The position numbers and the translations under genes were made by a program. From the NCBI GenBank assembly GCA_963971285.1, contig OZ020255.1:6944001-7008000 (forward strand): a stretch of DNA of 64,000 bases. The letters are read 5' to 3'. The number at the start of each line of letters is the position of its first letter. The first letter of the stretch is position 1. Positions 34,985 through 44,488 of this stretch are shown here, piece by piece. Under the pieces are notes generated by a model. It saw only the letters and a program-made list of their open reading frames with translations, made no database searches and was not told the origin of the DNA. This stretch comes from Astropecten irregularis. Lineage: Eukaryota; Echinodermata; Asteroidea; Paxillosida; Astropectinidae.

Positions 34985-35798
34985 GAATAGAATGAACAAC
35001 ACATATCCTGGTCCCCAGTTTTCCACTCATCAAGCCCAAGCTAGTAATGATCTCAACCATGATCTTACGTATGTCACCAATTGGGGGAACGACTGGCTCG
35101 TCACCTTCAATGAAAAGAAAACTCACCTGTTATCTGTTTCAAGATCTACATCTAAATCATCTATTCGTCCTACCTTGTCTATGAACTCTACATCTCTTCA
35201 GGAAGTTAGTGACATCAGGTTACTTGGTCTCGACATCACCAATAAACTCTCCTGGGACAAGTACATCAGCGGTATTGCCAAAAGGGCCTCTCAACGTGTA
35301 GGTTGTTTATACCGTGCACGGAAATGCCTTTCCCCCCCTGTCATTCTGTACTTATACAAGACGACAATCCGCCCTGTTATGGAGTACTGTTGTCACATCT
35401 GGTCCGGTGCTCCAGCTTGTCACCTTTCTCTGTTGGACAGAATACAGCGTCGAGTTGTTAACCTGGTGGGCCAAGAATTGTCATCTTCCTTGGAACCCCT
35501 CTCACATCGTCGCAATGTATCTTCACTGAGCCTGTTTTACAGATACTATCACGGCATGTGTTCCAATGGTCTTTCGTTGGTCGTCCCTGTTGACCGTCCC
35601 TCACAACGAACCACTCGCCTCTCAGTCAAATCCCATCCTCATACAGTCGTGACTCCCAAATGCAGGTCCAAGGGGTATGCTACGAGTTTCTTTCCACGTA
35701 CTGCTTCACTCTGGAACTCCTTACCTGCATCCTGTTTCCCTGCTGTATATAATTTGTCTAAGTTCAAGTGCAATGTGAATAGGTTTCTGTTATCTTAA
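34983..35798 (+). CDS. Non-LTR retrotransposon reverse transcriptase, C-terminal fragment (271 aa)
   Basis: What it does: in an intact element this would be the end of the ORF2 reverse transcriptase that primes cDNA at a nicked target. What is seen: the fragment starts in the stretch after the catalytic YADD box (NDLNHDLTYVTNWGNDWLVT, then FNEKKTHLLSVS), continues with LGLDITNKLSWDKYI, SGIAKRASQRVGCLYRARKC, TTIRPVMEYCCHIWSGA and RIQRRVVNLVG, and ends with FFPRTASLWNSLPAS and NLSKFKCNVNRFLL before TAA. These blocks and their order are typical of the CR1/jockey group. The fingers, palm active site and endonuclease are absent, so it cannot be active. The frame has no internal stop, which suggests a young insertion. 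The frame also runs open upstream to 34875, through exon E1 remnant and intron, by chance. Confidence 0.88.
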   Translation: MNRMNNTYPGPQFSTHQAQASNDLNHDLTYVTNWGNDWLVTFNEKKTHLLSVSRSTSKSSIRPTLSMNSTSLQEVSDIRLLGLDITNKLSWDKYISGIAKRASQRVGCLYRARKCLSPPVILYLYKTTIRPVMEYCCHIWSGAPACHLSLLDRIQRRVVNLVGQELSSSLEPLSHRRNVSSLSLFYRYYHGMCSNGLSLVVPVDRPSQRTTRLSVKSHPHTVVTPKCRSKGYATSFFPRTASLWNSLPASCFPAVYNLSKFKCNVNRFLLS

Positions 35799-35906
35799 TT
35801 CTGTGCGCTTTCTTTTCCTTTCTCTTTCTTTTTTAGCCCTCACCTCGAGTGGCCTTTGTGCCTTGTGTTGGGCGACTTCCATAAAAAAAAAAAAATAAAA
35901 AAAAAA
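34985..35906 (+). mobile_element. 5'-truncated CR1/jockey-type LINE with A-rich tail
   Basis: The 5' boundary at about 34,985 is defined by comparison with the paralogous segment at 37,072-37,097, where the shared sequence ACTACAACCGTCAT is not followed by LINE sequence. After the RT stop there is a short pyrimidine-rich 3' UTR and an A-rich tail (35883-35906). No clear target duplication was found: the downstream flank is the end of an M4 copy. Confidence 0.82.
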
Positions 35907-35910
35907 CACA

Positions 35911-35944
35911 ACACAAGTGATGGCCGTCAGTGAAACTCTTTCCC
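35911..35944 (+). mobile_element. M4 terminus fragment
   Basis: ACACAAGTGATGGCCGTCAG then TGAAACTCTTTCCC matches the right end of M4 at 34226-34260. It directly follows the LINE tail and marks the start of the second copy of the duplicated segment. Confidence 0.7.
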
Positions 35945-36062
35945 TTTTAAAGATCAAAATTAAAAGTGAAAAGATTTTTAAAATACTGTGGGTGTTTTTT
36001 CATTGTTTTCTAAAAAATTGGGCACCATTATGGGACTGACATTTTCTAAGATGACTCTTGTT
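35945..36062 (+). mobile_element. M1 fragment, diverged
   Basis: TTTTAAAGATCAAAATTAAA, then TTTTTCATTGTTTTCTAAAA and GGGCACCATTATGGGACTGA align with the middle of M1, ending in AGATGACT before the 16-bp minisatellite. Confidence 0.65.
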
Positions 36063-36724
36063 GGGTCTGAGTTGGCTTGGGTCTGAGTTGGCTTGGGTTT
36101 GAGTTGGCTTGGGTCTGAGTCTGCTTGGGTCTGAGTTGGCTTGGGTCTGAGTTGGCTTGGGTCTGAGTTGGCTTGGGTCTGAGTTGGCTTTGGTCTGAGT
36201 TGTCTTGGGTCTGAGTTGGCTTGGGTCTGAGTTGGCTTTGGTCTGAGTCAGCTTGTGTCTGAGTCGGCTTGGGTCTGAGTTGGCTTGGGTCTGAGTTGGC
36301 TTGGGTCTTAGTTGGCATGGGTCTGAGTTGGCTTGGGTCTGAGTCGGCTTGGGTCTGAGTTGGCTTGGGTCTGAGTTGGCTTGGGTCTGAGTCGGCTTGG
36401 GTCTGAGTCGGCGTGGGTCTGAGTCGGCTTGTGTCTGAGTAGGCTTTTGTCTGAGTTGGCTTGGGTCTGAGTCGGCTTGGGTCTTAGTCGGCTTGGGTCT
36501 GAGTCGGCTTGGGTCTGAGTTGGCTTGGGTCTGAGTTGGCTTGGGTCTGAGTCGGCTTGGGTCTGAGTCGGCGTGGGTCTGAGTCGGCTTGTGTCTGAGT
36601 AGGCTTTTGTCTGAGTTGGCTTGGGTCTGAGTCGGCTTGGGTCTTAGTCGGCTTGGGTCTGAGTCGGCTTGGGTCTGAGTTGGCTTGGGTCTGAGTTGGC
36701 TTGGGTCTGAGTCGGCTTGGGTCA
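36063..36724. repeat. 16-bp minisatellite, copy 2 (~41 units) with a 160-bp higher-order repeat
   Basis: Same GGGTCTGAGTYGGCTT unit as at 34296. The rare unit GGCGTGGG is at 36411 and 36571, a 160-bp (10-unit) spacing, with matching neighbours, so ten-unit blocks were duplicated. On the minus strand the unit has no stop in any frame. Because 16 is not a multiple of three, a 241-codon frame with a 16-residue period (SQLRPKPTQTQADSDP) results, which is best read as a repeat artefact. Confidence 0.92.
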
Positions 36725-36819
36725 TCGTTTTGCGATGAAGTCATACCGAATTTGAATAGATGATTTTTTTTTTAATTTCATTAATTTTGTTGTATTTGTG
36801 TATTTCTTTGTGGGGACAG

Positions 36820-36945
36820 ATTCTGCAGACCATCCTTTCACCACTGTATCTGACTCCAGATGAGGTTGAATTACTTGCAATTCCCTTCCCTGGCTCATTC
36901 TGACTTGTGCTGACAAATTGAAGGAACTCCTTGCGGTACAAATGA
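36820..36945 (+). pseudogene. Exon C copy 2, disabled
   Basis: Duplicate of 34693-34821 with the same acceptor context (GTGGGGACAG) and donor (ATGA|GTAAGT). Relative to copy 1 it lacks one codon (GAT) and has two nonsense changes in that frame (CGA to TGA and TTA to TGA). In another frame it is open for 27 codons (including TPDEVELLAIPFPGSF) to a TGA, so an alternative reading as a terminal exon cannot be excluded. The flanking 8-bp inverted pair GTTTGCAC...GTGCAAAC after the donor is conserved in both copies. Confidence 0.5.
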
Positions 36946-37071
36946 GTAAGTGACATCCACAATTAATCTTCTACATTATTGTTTGCACACTGGAAATAAT
37001 GAATCAGAAAGTGCAAACAGTAAATGTAAGAACGTTGTAATGTTTAAATGTATTGGACGAGTTTTGTGCAG

Positions 37072-37145
37072 GAGCCGGCCAGACTACAACCGTCATAGCA
37101 CAAAAATGGGAAGACCAGTTGAGTTGCTTTTATGTCACTCGATAG
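37072..37145 (+). CDS. Candidate terminal coding exon E (intact copy)
   Basis: Seen: acceptor GTTTTGTGCAG at 37071. In phase 1, with the A left by exon C, the frame reads R-AGQTTTVIAQKWEDQLSCFY then VTR and stops at TAG (37143-37145). An AATAAA follows 111 nt later, a normal 3' UTR layout. The same acceptor and first 25 nt exist at 34960, cut by the LINE. Inference: the last exon of the gene to which exon C belongs. The same stretch is also open in another frame to TAA at about 37,175, so the frame rests on the phase match with exon C. No family is recognised. Confidence 0.33.
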
Positions 37146-37255
37146 GGAGCATCCTCATCAGCTACATTTGGGTGTAACCTGCAGCTCGATAGCATGTTTA
37201 TTTGCGGATAACTCGTCGACTACGTGTAATGTTTACTTCTGAAACTGTTACCGAG

Positions 37256-37261
37256 AATAAA
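37256..37261 (+). terminator. AATAAA polyadenylation signal
   Basis: A canonical AATAAA 111 nt after the candidate stop in exon E, just before Sat217 begins. The hexamer is common by chance, so support comes only from its position. Confidence 0.35.
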
Positions 37262-39479
37262 ACTTAGAGACAAAATTTTAAACTCTAGTGTAAAAAAAAA
37301 TGTCTGCTCCTAGTGCATTCTTTATGACGCCAGTTCGGCTGTTTTCTCCCATAGTGTGTCGTACTATATATTGGATTTTCAGCCATGAAAATGGCTTTGG
37401 AATCTGGCACAATCCATAGCTCGATTGCCGAAGTATTGAGGGAGAAATTTCAAACTCTAGCAGAAAAAGTGTCTCATAGTCTAAGTGCAGTTTTTCTGCC
37501 AACTGCTCTGCCATTTTGTCGCATAGCGTGTGGTGCTATACTTGGATTTTCGGCCATGAACATGACTTTTGAATTTGGCAGATCTCATACTTACCTGTAG
37601 AGTACATCTGGGGCTACATTTCGTGCAAGTTTCAGCTCGATTGCCTCAGTATTGAGGAAGAAATTTCAAACTCTAGCAGAAAAAAGTGTCTCCTAGTCTA
37701 AGCGCAGTTTTTTTGCCACCTGCTCTGCCGTTTTGTCGCATAGCGTGTGGTGCTATACTTGGATTTTCGGCCATGAACATGACTTTGGAATTTGGCACTC
37801 CTCATACTTTCCTGTAGAGTACATCTGGGGCTACATTTTGTGCAAGTTTCAGCTCGATTGCCTCAATATTGAGGGAGAAATTTCAAACTCTAGCAGAAAA
37901 AAGTGTCTCCTACTCTAAGCGCAGTTTTTTTGCCGCCTGCTCTGCCGTTTTTTCGCATAGCGTGTGGTGCTATACTTGGATTTTCGGCCATGAACATGAC
38001 TTTGGAATTTGGCACAGCTCATACTTTCATTTAGAGTACATCTGGGGCTACATTTCGTGCAAGTTTCAGCTCGATTGCCTCTGTATTGAGGGAGAAATTT
38101 CAAACTCTAACAGAAAAAAGTGTCTCATAGTCTAAGTGCAGGGTTTTTTTTGCTGCGTGCTCTGCCGTTTTGTCGCATAGCGTGTGGTGCTATACTTTAA
38201 TTTTCGGCCATGAACATGACTTTGGAATTTGGCACTGCTCATACTTTCCTGTAGAGTACATTTGGGGCTACATTTCGTGCAAGTTTCAGCTCGATTGCCT
38301 CAGTATTGAGGGAGAAATTTCAAACTCTAGCAGAAAGATAGTGTCTCCTAGTCTAAGCGCAGTTTTTTTGCCGCGTGCTCTGCCGTTTTGTCGCATAGCG
38401 TGTGGTGCTATACTTGGATTTTCGGCCATGAACATGACTTTGGAATTTGGCACTGCTCATACTTTCCTGTAGAGTACATCTTAGGCTACATTTCGTGCAA
38501 GTTTCAGCTCGATTGCCTCTGTAATGAGGGAGAAATTTCAAACTCTAACAGAAAAAAGTGTCTCATAGTCTAAGTGCAGGTTTTTTTTTGCCGCGTGCTC
38601 TGCCGTTTTGTCACATAGCGTGTGGTGCTATACTTGGATTTTCGGCCATGAACATGACTTTGGAATTTGGCACTGCTCATACTTTCCAGTAGAGTACATC
38701 TGGGGCTACATTTCGTGCAAGTTTCAGCTCGATTGCCTCAGTATTGAGGGAGAAATTTCAAACTCTAGCAGAAAGATAGTGTCTCCTAGTCTAAGCGCAG
38801 TTTTTTCGCCGACTGCTCTGCCGTTTTGTCGCATAGCCTGTAGTGCTATACTTGGATTTTCGGCCATGAACATGACTTTGGAATTTGGCACTGCTCATAC
38901 TTTCCTGTAGAGTATATCTGGAGCTACATTTCGTGCAAGTTTCAGCTCGATTGCCTAAGTATTGAGGGAAAAATTTCAAACTCTAGCAGAAAAAAGTGTC
39001 TCATAGTCTAAATGCAGTTTTTCTGTCGGCTGCTCTGCCGTTTTGTCGCATAGCGTGTGGTGCTATACTTGGATTTTCGGCCATGAACATGACTTTTGAA
39101 TTTGGCATTGCTCATACTTTCCTGTAGAGTACATCTGGGGCTACATTTCTTGCAAGTTTCAGCTCGATTGCCTTTGTATTGAGGGAGAAATTTTAAACTC
39201 TAACAGAAAAAAGTGTCTCATAGTCTAAGTGCAGGGTTTTTTTTGCCGCCTGCTCTGCCGTTTTGTCGCATAGCGTGTGGTGCTATACTTGGATTTTCGG
39301 CCATGAACATGACTTTGGAATTTGGCACTGCTCATACTTTCCTGTAGAGTACATCTGAGTCTACATTTCGTGCAAGTTTCAGCTCGATTGCCTCAGTATT
39401 GAGGGAGAAATTTTAAACTCTAGCCGAAAAAAGTGTCTCCTAGTCTAAGCGCAGTTTTTTTGCCGCCTGCTCTGCCGTT

Positions 39480-42400
39480 TGTCGCATAGCGTGTGGTGCT
39501 ATACTTGGATTTTCGGCCATAAACATGAATTTGGAATTTGGCTCAGCTCATACTTTCCTGTAGAGTACATCTGGGGCTACATTTCGTGCAAGTTTCAGCT
39601 CGATTGCCTCAGTATTGAGGGAGAAATTTTAAACTCATAACAGAAAAAAGTGTCTCATAGTCTAAGTGCAGGGTTTTTTTTGCCGCCTGCTCTGCCGTTT
39701 TGTCGCATAGCGTGTGGTGCTATACTTGGATTTTCGGCCATGAAAATGACTTTGGAATTTGGCACTGCTCATTCTTTCCTGTAGAGTACATCTAGGGGTT
39801 CATTTCGTGCAAGTTTCAGCTCGATTGCCTAAGTATTGAGGGAGAAATTTCAAACTCTAGCAGAAAAAGGTGTGTCTCCTAGTCTAAGCGCAGTTTTTTT
39901 GCCGACTGCTCTGCCGTTTTGTCGCAGTGTGTAGTGCTATACTTGGATTTTCGGCCATGAACATGACTTTGGAATTTGGCAATGCTCATACTTTCATTTA
40001 GAGTACATCTGGGGCTACATTTCGTGCAAGTTTAAGCTCGATTGCCTCTGTATTGAGGGAGAAATTTTAAACTCTAGCAGAAAAAAGTGTCTCCTAGTCT
40101 AAGCGCAGTTTTTTTGCCGCCTGCTCTGCCGTTTGTCGCATAGCGTGTGGTGCTATACTTGGATTTTCGGCCATAAACATGAATTTGGAATTTGGCACAG
40201 CTCATACTTTCCTGTAGAGTACATCTGGGGCTACATTTCGTGCAAGTTTCAGCTCGATTGCCTCAGTATTGAGGGAGAAATTTCAAACTCTAGCAGAAAA
40301 AAGTGTCTCCTAGTCTAAGCGCAGTTTTTTTGCCGCCTGCTCTGCCGTTTGTCGCATAGCGTGTGGTGCTATACTTGGATTTTCGGCCATGAAAATGACT
40401 TTGGAATTTGGCACTGCTCATTCTTTCCTGTAGAGTACATCTAGGGGTTCATTTCGTGCAAGTTTCAGCTCGATTGCCTAAGTATTGAGGGAGAAATTTC
40501 AAACTCTAGCAGAAAAAGGTGTGTCTCCTAGTCTAAGCGCAGTTTTTTTGCCGACTGCTCTGCCGTTTTGTCGCAGTGTGTAGTGCTATACTTGGATTTT
40601 CGGCCATGAACATGACTTTGGAATTTGGCAATGCTCATACTTTCATTTAGAGTACATCTGGGGCTACATTTCGTGCAAGTTTAAGCTCGATTGCCTCTGT
40701 ATTGAGGGAGAAATTTTAAACTCTAGCAGAAAAAAGTGTCTCCTAGTCTAAGCGCAGTTTTTTTGCCGCCTGCTCTGCCGTTTGTCGCATAGCGTGTGGT
40801 GCTATAATTGGATTTTCGGCCATAAACATGAATTTGGAATTTGGCACAGCTCATACTTTCCTGTAGAGTACATCTGGGGCTACATTTCGTGCAAGTTTCA
40901 GCTCGATTGCCTCAGTATTGAGGGAGAAATTTCAAACTCTAGCAGAAAAAAGTGTCTCCTAGTCTAAGCGCAGTTTTTTTGCCGCCTGCTCTGCCGTTTG
41001 TCGCATAGCGTGTGGTGCTATACTTGGATTTTCGGCCATGAACATGACTTTCGAATTTGGCACAGCTCATACTTTCCTGTAGAGAACATCTGGGGCTACA
41101 TTTCGTGCAAGTTTCAGCTCGATTGCCTCAGTATTGAGGGAGAAATTTCAAACTCTAGCACAAAAAAGTGTCTCCTAGTCTAAGCGCAGTTTTTTTGCCG
41201 CCTGCTCTGCCGTTTGTCGCATAGCGTGTGGTGCTATACTTGGATTTTCGGCCATGAACATGACTTTCTAATTTGGCACTGCTCATACTTTCCTGTAGAG
41301 TACATCTGGGGCTACATTTCGTGCAAGTTTCAGCTCGATTGCCTCAGTATTGAGGGAGAAATTTCAAACTCTAGCAGAAAAAAGTGTCTCCTAGTCTAAG
41401 CGAAGTTTTTTTGCCGCCTGCTCTGCCGTTTGTCGCATAGCGTGTGGTTCTAAACTTGGATTTTCGGCCATGAACATGACTTTGGAATTTGGCACAGCTC
41501 ATACTTTCCTGTAGAGTACATCTGGGGCTACATTTCGTGCAAATTTGAGCCCGATTGCCTCAGTATTGAGGGAGAAATTACAAACTCTAGCAGAAAAAAG
41601 TGTCTCTAAGTCTAAGTGCAGTTTTTATGGCGCCTGCTCCATTGCTTTCTCGCATAACGTGTGGTGCTATACTTGGATTTTCGGCCATGAACATGACTTT
41701 GGAATTTGGCACAACTCATTCTTTCCTGTAGAGTACATCTGGGGCTACATTTCGTGCAAGTTTCAGCTCGATTGTCTCTGTATTGAGGGAGAAATTTCAA
41801 ACTCTAGCAGAAAAAAGTGTCTCATAGTCAAAGTGCATTTTTTTTTTGCCGACTGCTCTGCCATTTTGTCGCATAGCGTGTGGTGCTATACTTGGATTTT
41901 CGGCCATGAATATGACTTTGGAATTTGGCACAGCTCCTACTTTCCTGTAGAGTTTATCTGGGGCTACATTTCATGTAAGTTTCAGGACGATTGCCTCAGG
42001 ATTGAGGGAGAAATTTCAAACTCTAGCAGAAAAAAGTGTCTCCTAGTCTAAGCGCAGTTTTTTTGCCGACTGCTCTGCCGTTTTGTCGCATAGCGTGTGG
42101 TGCTTTACTTGGATTTTCGGCCATGAATATGACTTTGGAATTTGGCAGAGCTCATACTTTCCTGTAACTTTCCTGTAGAGTACATGTGGGGCTACATTTC
42201 GTGCAAGTTTCAGCTCGATTGCCTCAGTATTGAGGGATAAATTTCAAACTCTAGCAGAAAAAAGTGTCTCCTAGTCTAAGCGCAGTTTTTTTGCCGCCTG
42301 CTCTGCCGTTTTGTCGCATAGCGTGTGGTGCTATACTTGGATTTTCGGCCATGAACATGAATTTGGAATTTGGCACAGCTCATACTTTCCTGTAGAGTAC

Positions 42401-44480
42401 ATCTGGGGCTACATTTCGTGCAAGTTTCAGCTCGATTGCCTCAGTATTGAGGGAGAAATTTCAAACTCTAGCAGAAAAAAGTGTCTCCTAGTCTAAGCGC
42501 AGTTTTTTTGCCGCCTGCTCTGCCGTTTGTCGCATAGCGTGTGGTGCTATACTTGGATTTTCGGCCATGAAAATGACTTTGGAATTTGGCACTGCTCATT
42601 CTTTCCTGTAGAGTACATCTAGGGGTTCATTTCGTGCAAGTTTCAGCTCGATTGCCTAAGTATTGAGGGAGAAATTTCAAACTCTAGCAGAAAAAGGTGT
42701 GTCTCCTAGTCTAAGCGCAGTTTTTTTGCCGACTGCTCTGCCGTTTTGTCGCAGTGTGTAGTGCTATACTTGGATTTTCGGCCATGAACATGACTTTGGA
42801 ATTTGGCAATGCTCATACTTTCATTTAGAGTACATCTGGGGCTACATTTCGTGCAAGTTTAAGCTCGATTGCCTCTGTATTGAGGGAGAAATTTTAAACT
42901 CTAGCAGAAAAAAGTGTCTCCTAGTCTAAGCGCAGTTTTTTTGCCGCCTGCTCTGCCGTTTGTCGCATAGCGTGTGGTGCTATAATTGGATTTTCGGCCA
43001 TAAACATGAATTTGGAATTTGGCACAGCTCATACTTTCCTGTAGAGTACATCTGGGGCTACATTTCGTGCAAGTTTCAGCTCGATTGCCTCAGTATTGAG
43101 GGAGAAATTTCAAACTCTAGCAGAAAAAAGTGTCTCCTAGTCTAAGCGCAGTTTTTTTGCCGCCTGCTCTGCCGTTTGTCGCATAGCGTGTGGTGCTATA
43201 CTTGGATTTTCGGCCATGAACATGACTTTCGAATTTGGCACAGCTCATACTTTCCTGTAGAGAACATCTGGGGCTACATTTCGTGCAAGTTTCAGCTCGA
43301 TTGCCTCAGTATTGAGGGAGAAATTTCAAACTCTAGCACAAAAAAGTGTCTCCTAGTCTAAGCGCAGTTTTTTTGCCGCCTGCTCTGCCGTTTGTCGCAT
43401 AGCGTGTGGTGCTATACTTGGATTTTCGGCCATGAACATGACTTTCTAATTTGGCACTGCTCATACTTTCCTGTAGAGTACATCTGGGGCTACATTTCGT
43501 GCAAGTTTCAGCTCGATTGCCTCAGTATTGAGGGAGAAATTTCAAACTCTAGCAGAAAAAAGTGTCTCCTAGTCTAAGCGAAGTTTTTTTGCCGCCTGCT
43601 CTGCCGTTTGTCGCATAGCGTGTGGTTCTAAACTTGGATTTTCGGCCATGAACATGACTTTGGAATTTGGCACAGCTCATACTTTCCTGTAGAGTACATC
43701 TGGGGCTACATTTCGTGCAAATTTGAGCCCGATTGCCTCAGTATTGAGGGAGAAATTACAAACTCTAGCAGAAAAAAGTGTCTCTAAGTCTAAGTGCAGT
43801 TTTTATGGCGCCTGCTCCATTGCTTTCTCGCATAACGTGTGGTGCTATACTTGGATTTTCGGCCATGAACATGACTTTGGAATTTGGCACAACTCATTCT
43901 TTCCTGTAGAGTACATCTGGGGCTACATTTCGTGCAAGTTTCAGCTCGATTGTCTCTGTATTGAGGGAGAAATTTCAAACTCTAGCAGAAAAAAGTGTCT
44001 CATAGTCAAAGTGCATTTTTTTTTTGCCGACTGCTCTGCCATTTTGTCGCATAGCGTGTGGTGCTATACTTGGATTTTCGGCCATGAACTTGACTTTGGA
44101 ATTTGGCACAGCTCATTCTTTCCTGTAGAGTTTATCTGGGGCTACATTTCGTGCAAGTTTCAGGACGATTGCCTCAGGATTGAGGGAGAAATTTCAAACT
44201 CTAGCAGAAAAAAGGGTCTCCTAGTCTAAGCGCAGTTTTTTTGCCGACTGCTCTGCCGTTTTGTCGCATAGCGTGTGGTGCTTTACTTGGATTTTCGGCC
44301 ATGAATATGACTTTGGAATTTGGCAGAGCTCATACTTTCCTGTAACTTTCCTGTAGAGTACATGTGGGGCTACATTTCGTGCAAGTTTCAGCTCGATTGC
44401 CTCAGTATTGAGGGATAAATTTCAAACTCTAGCAGAAAAAAGTGTCTCCTAGTCTAAGCGCAGTTTTTTTGCCGCCTGCT
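39480..44480. repeat. Nested higher-order repeats of Sat217 (649-bp trimer, 2,178-bp 10-mer)
   Basis: The CAGAAAAAGGTGTGTCTCC variant occurs at 39861, 40510 and 42688, with offsets of 649 bp (3 monomers) and 2,178 bp (10 monomers). The CATAACGTGTGGT monomer (near 41650 and 43830) and the 11-bp-duplication monomer (42161 and 44339) also recur at 2,178 bp. So a trimer duplication was later included in a 10-mer duplication. Confidence 0.88.
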
Positions 44481-44488
44481 CTGCCGTT

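Noticed and set aside
36950..37177. A continuous 75-codon frame through the intron before exon E
   Set aside because: It crosses the acceptor at 37071 and the conserved intron, and in the paralogous copy it is not maintained. The spliced phase-1 reading is preferred, with low confidence.
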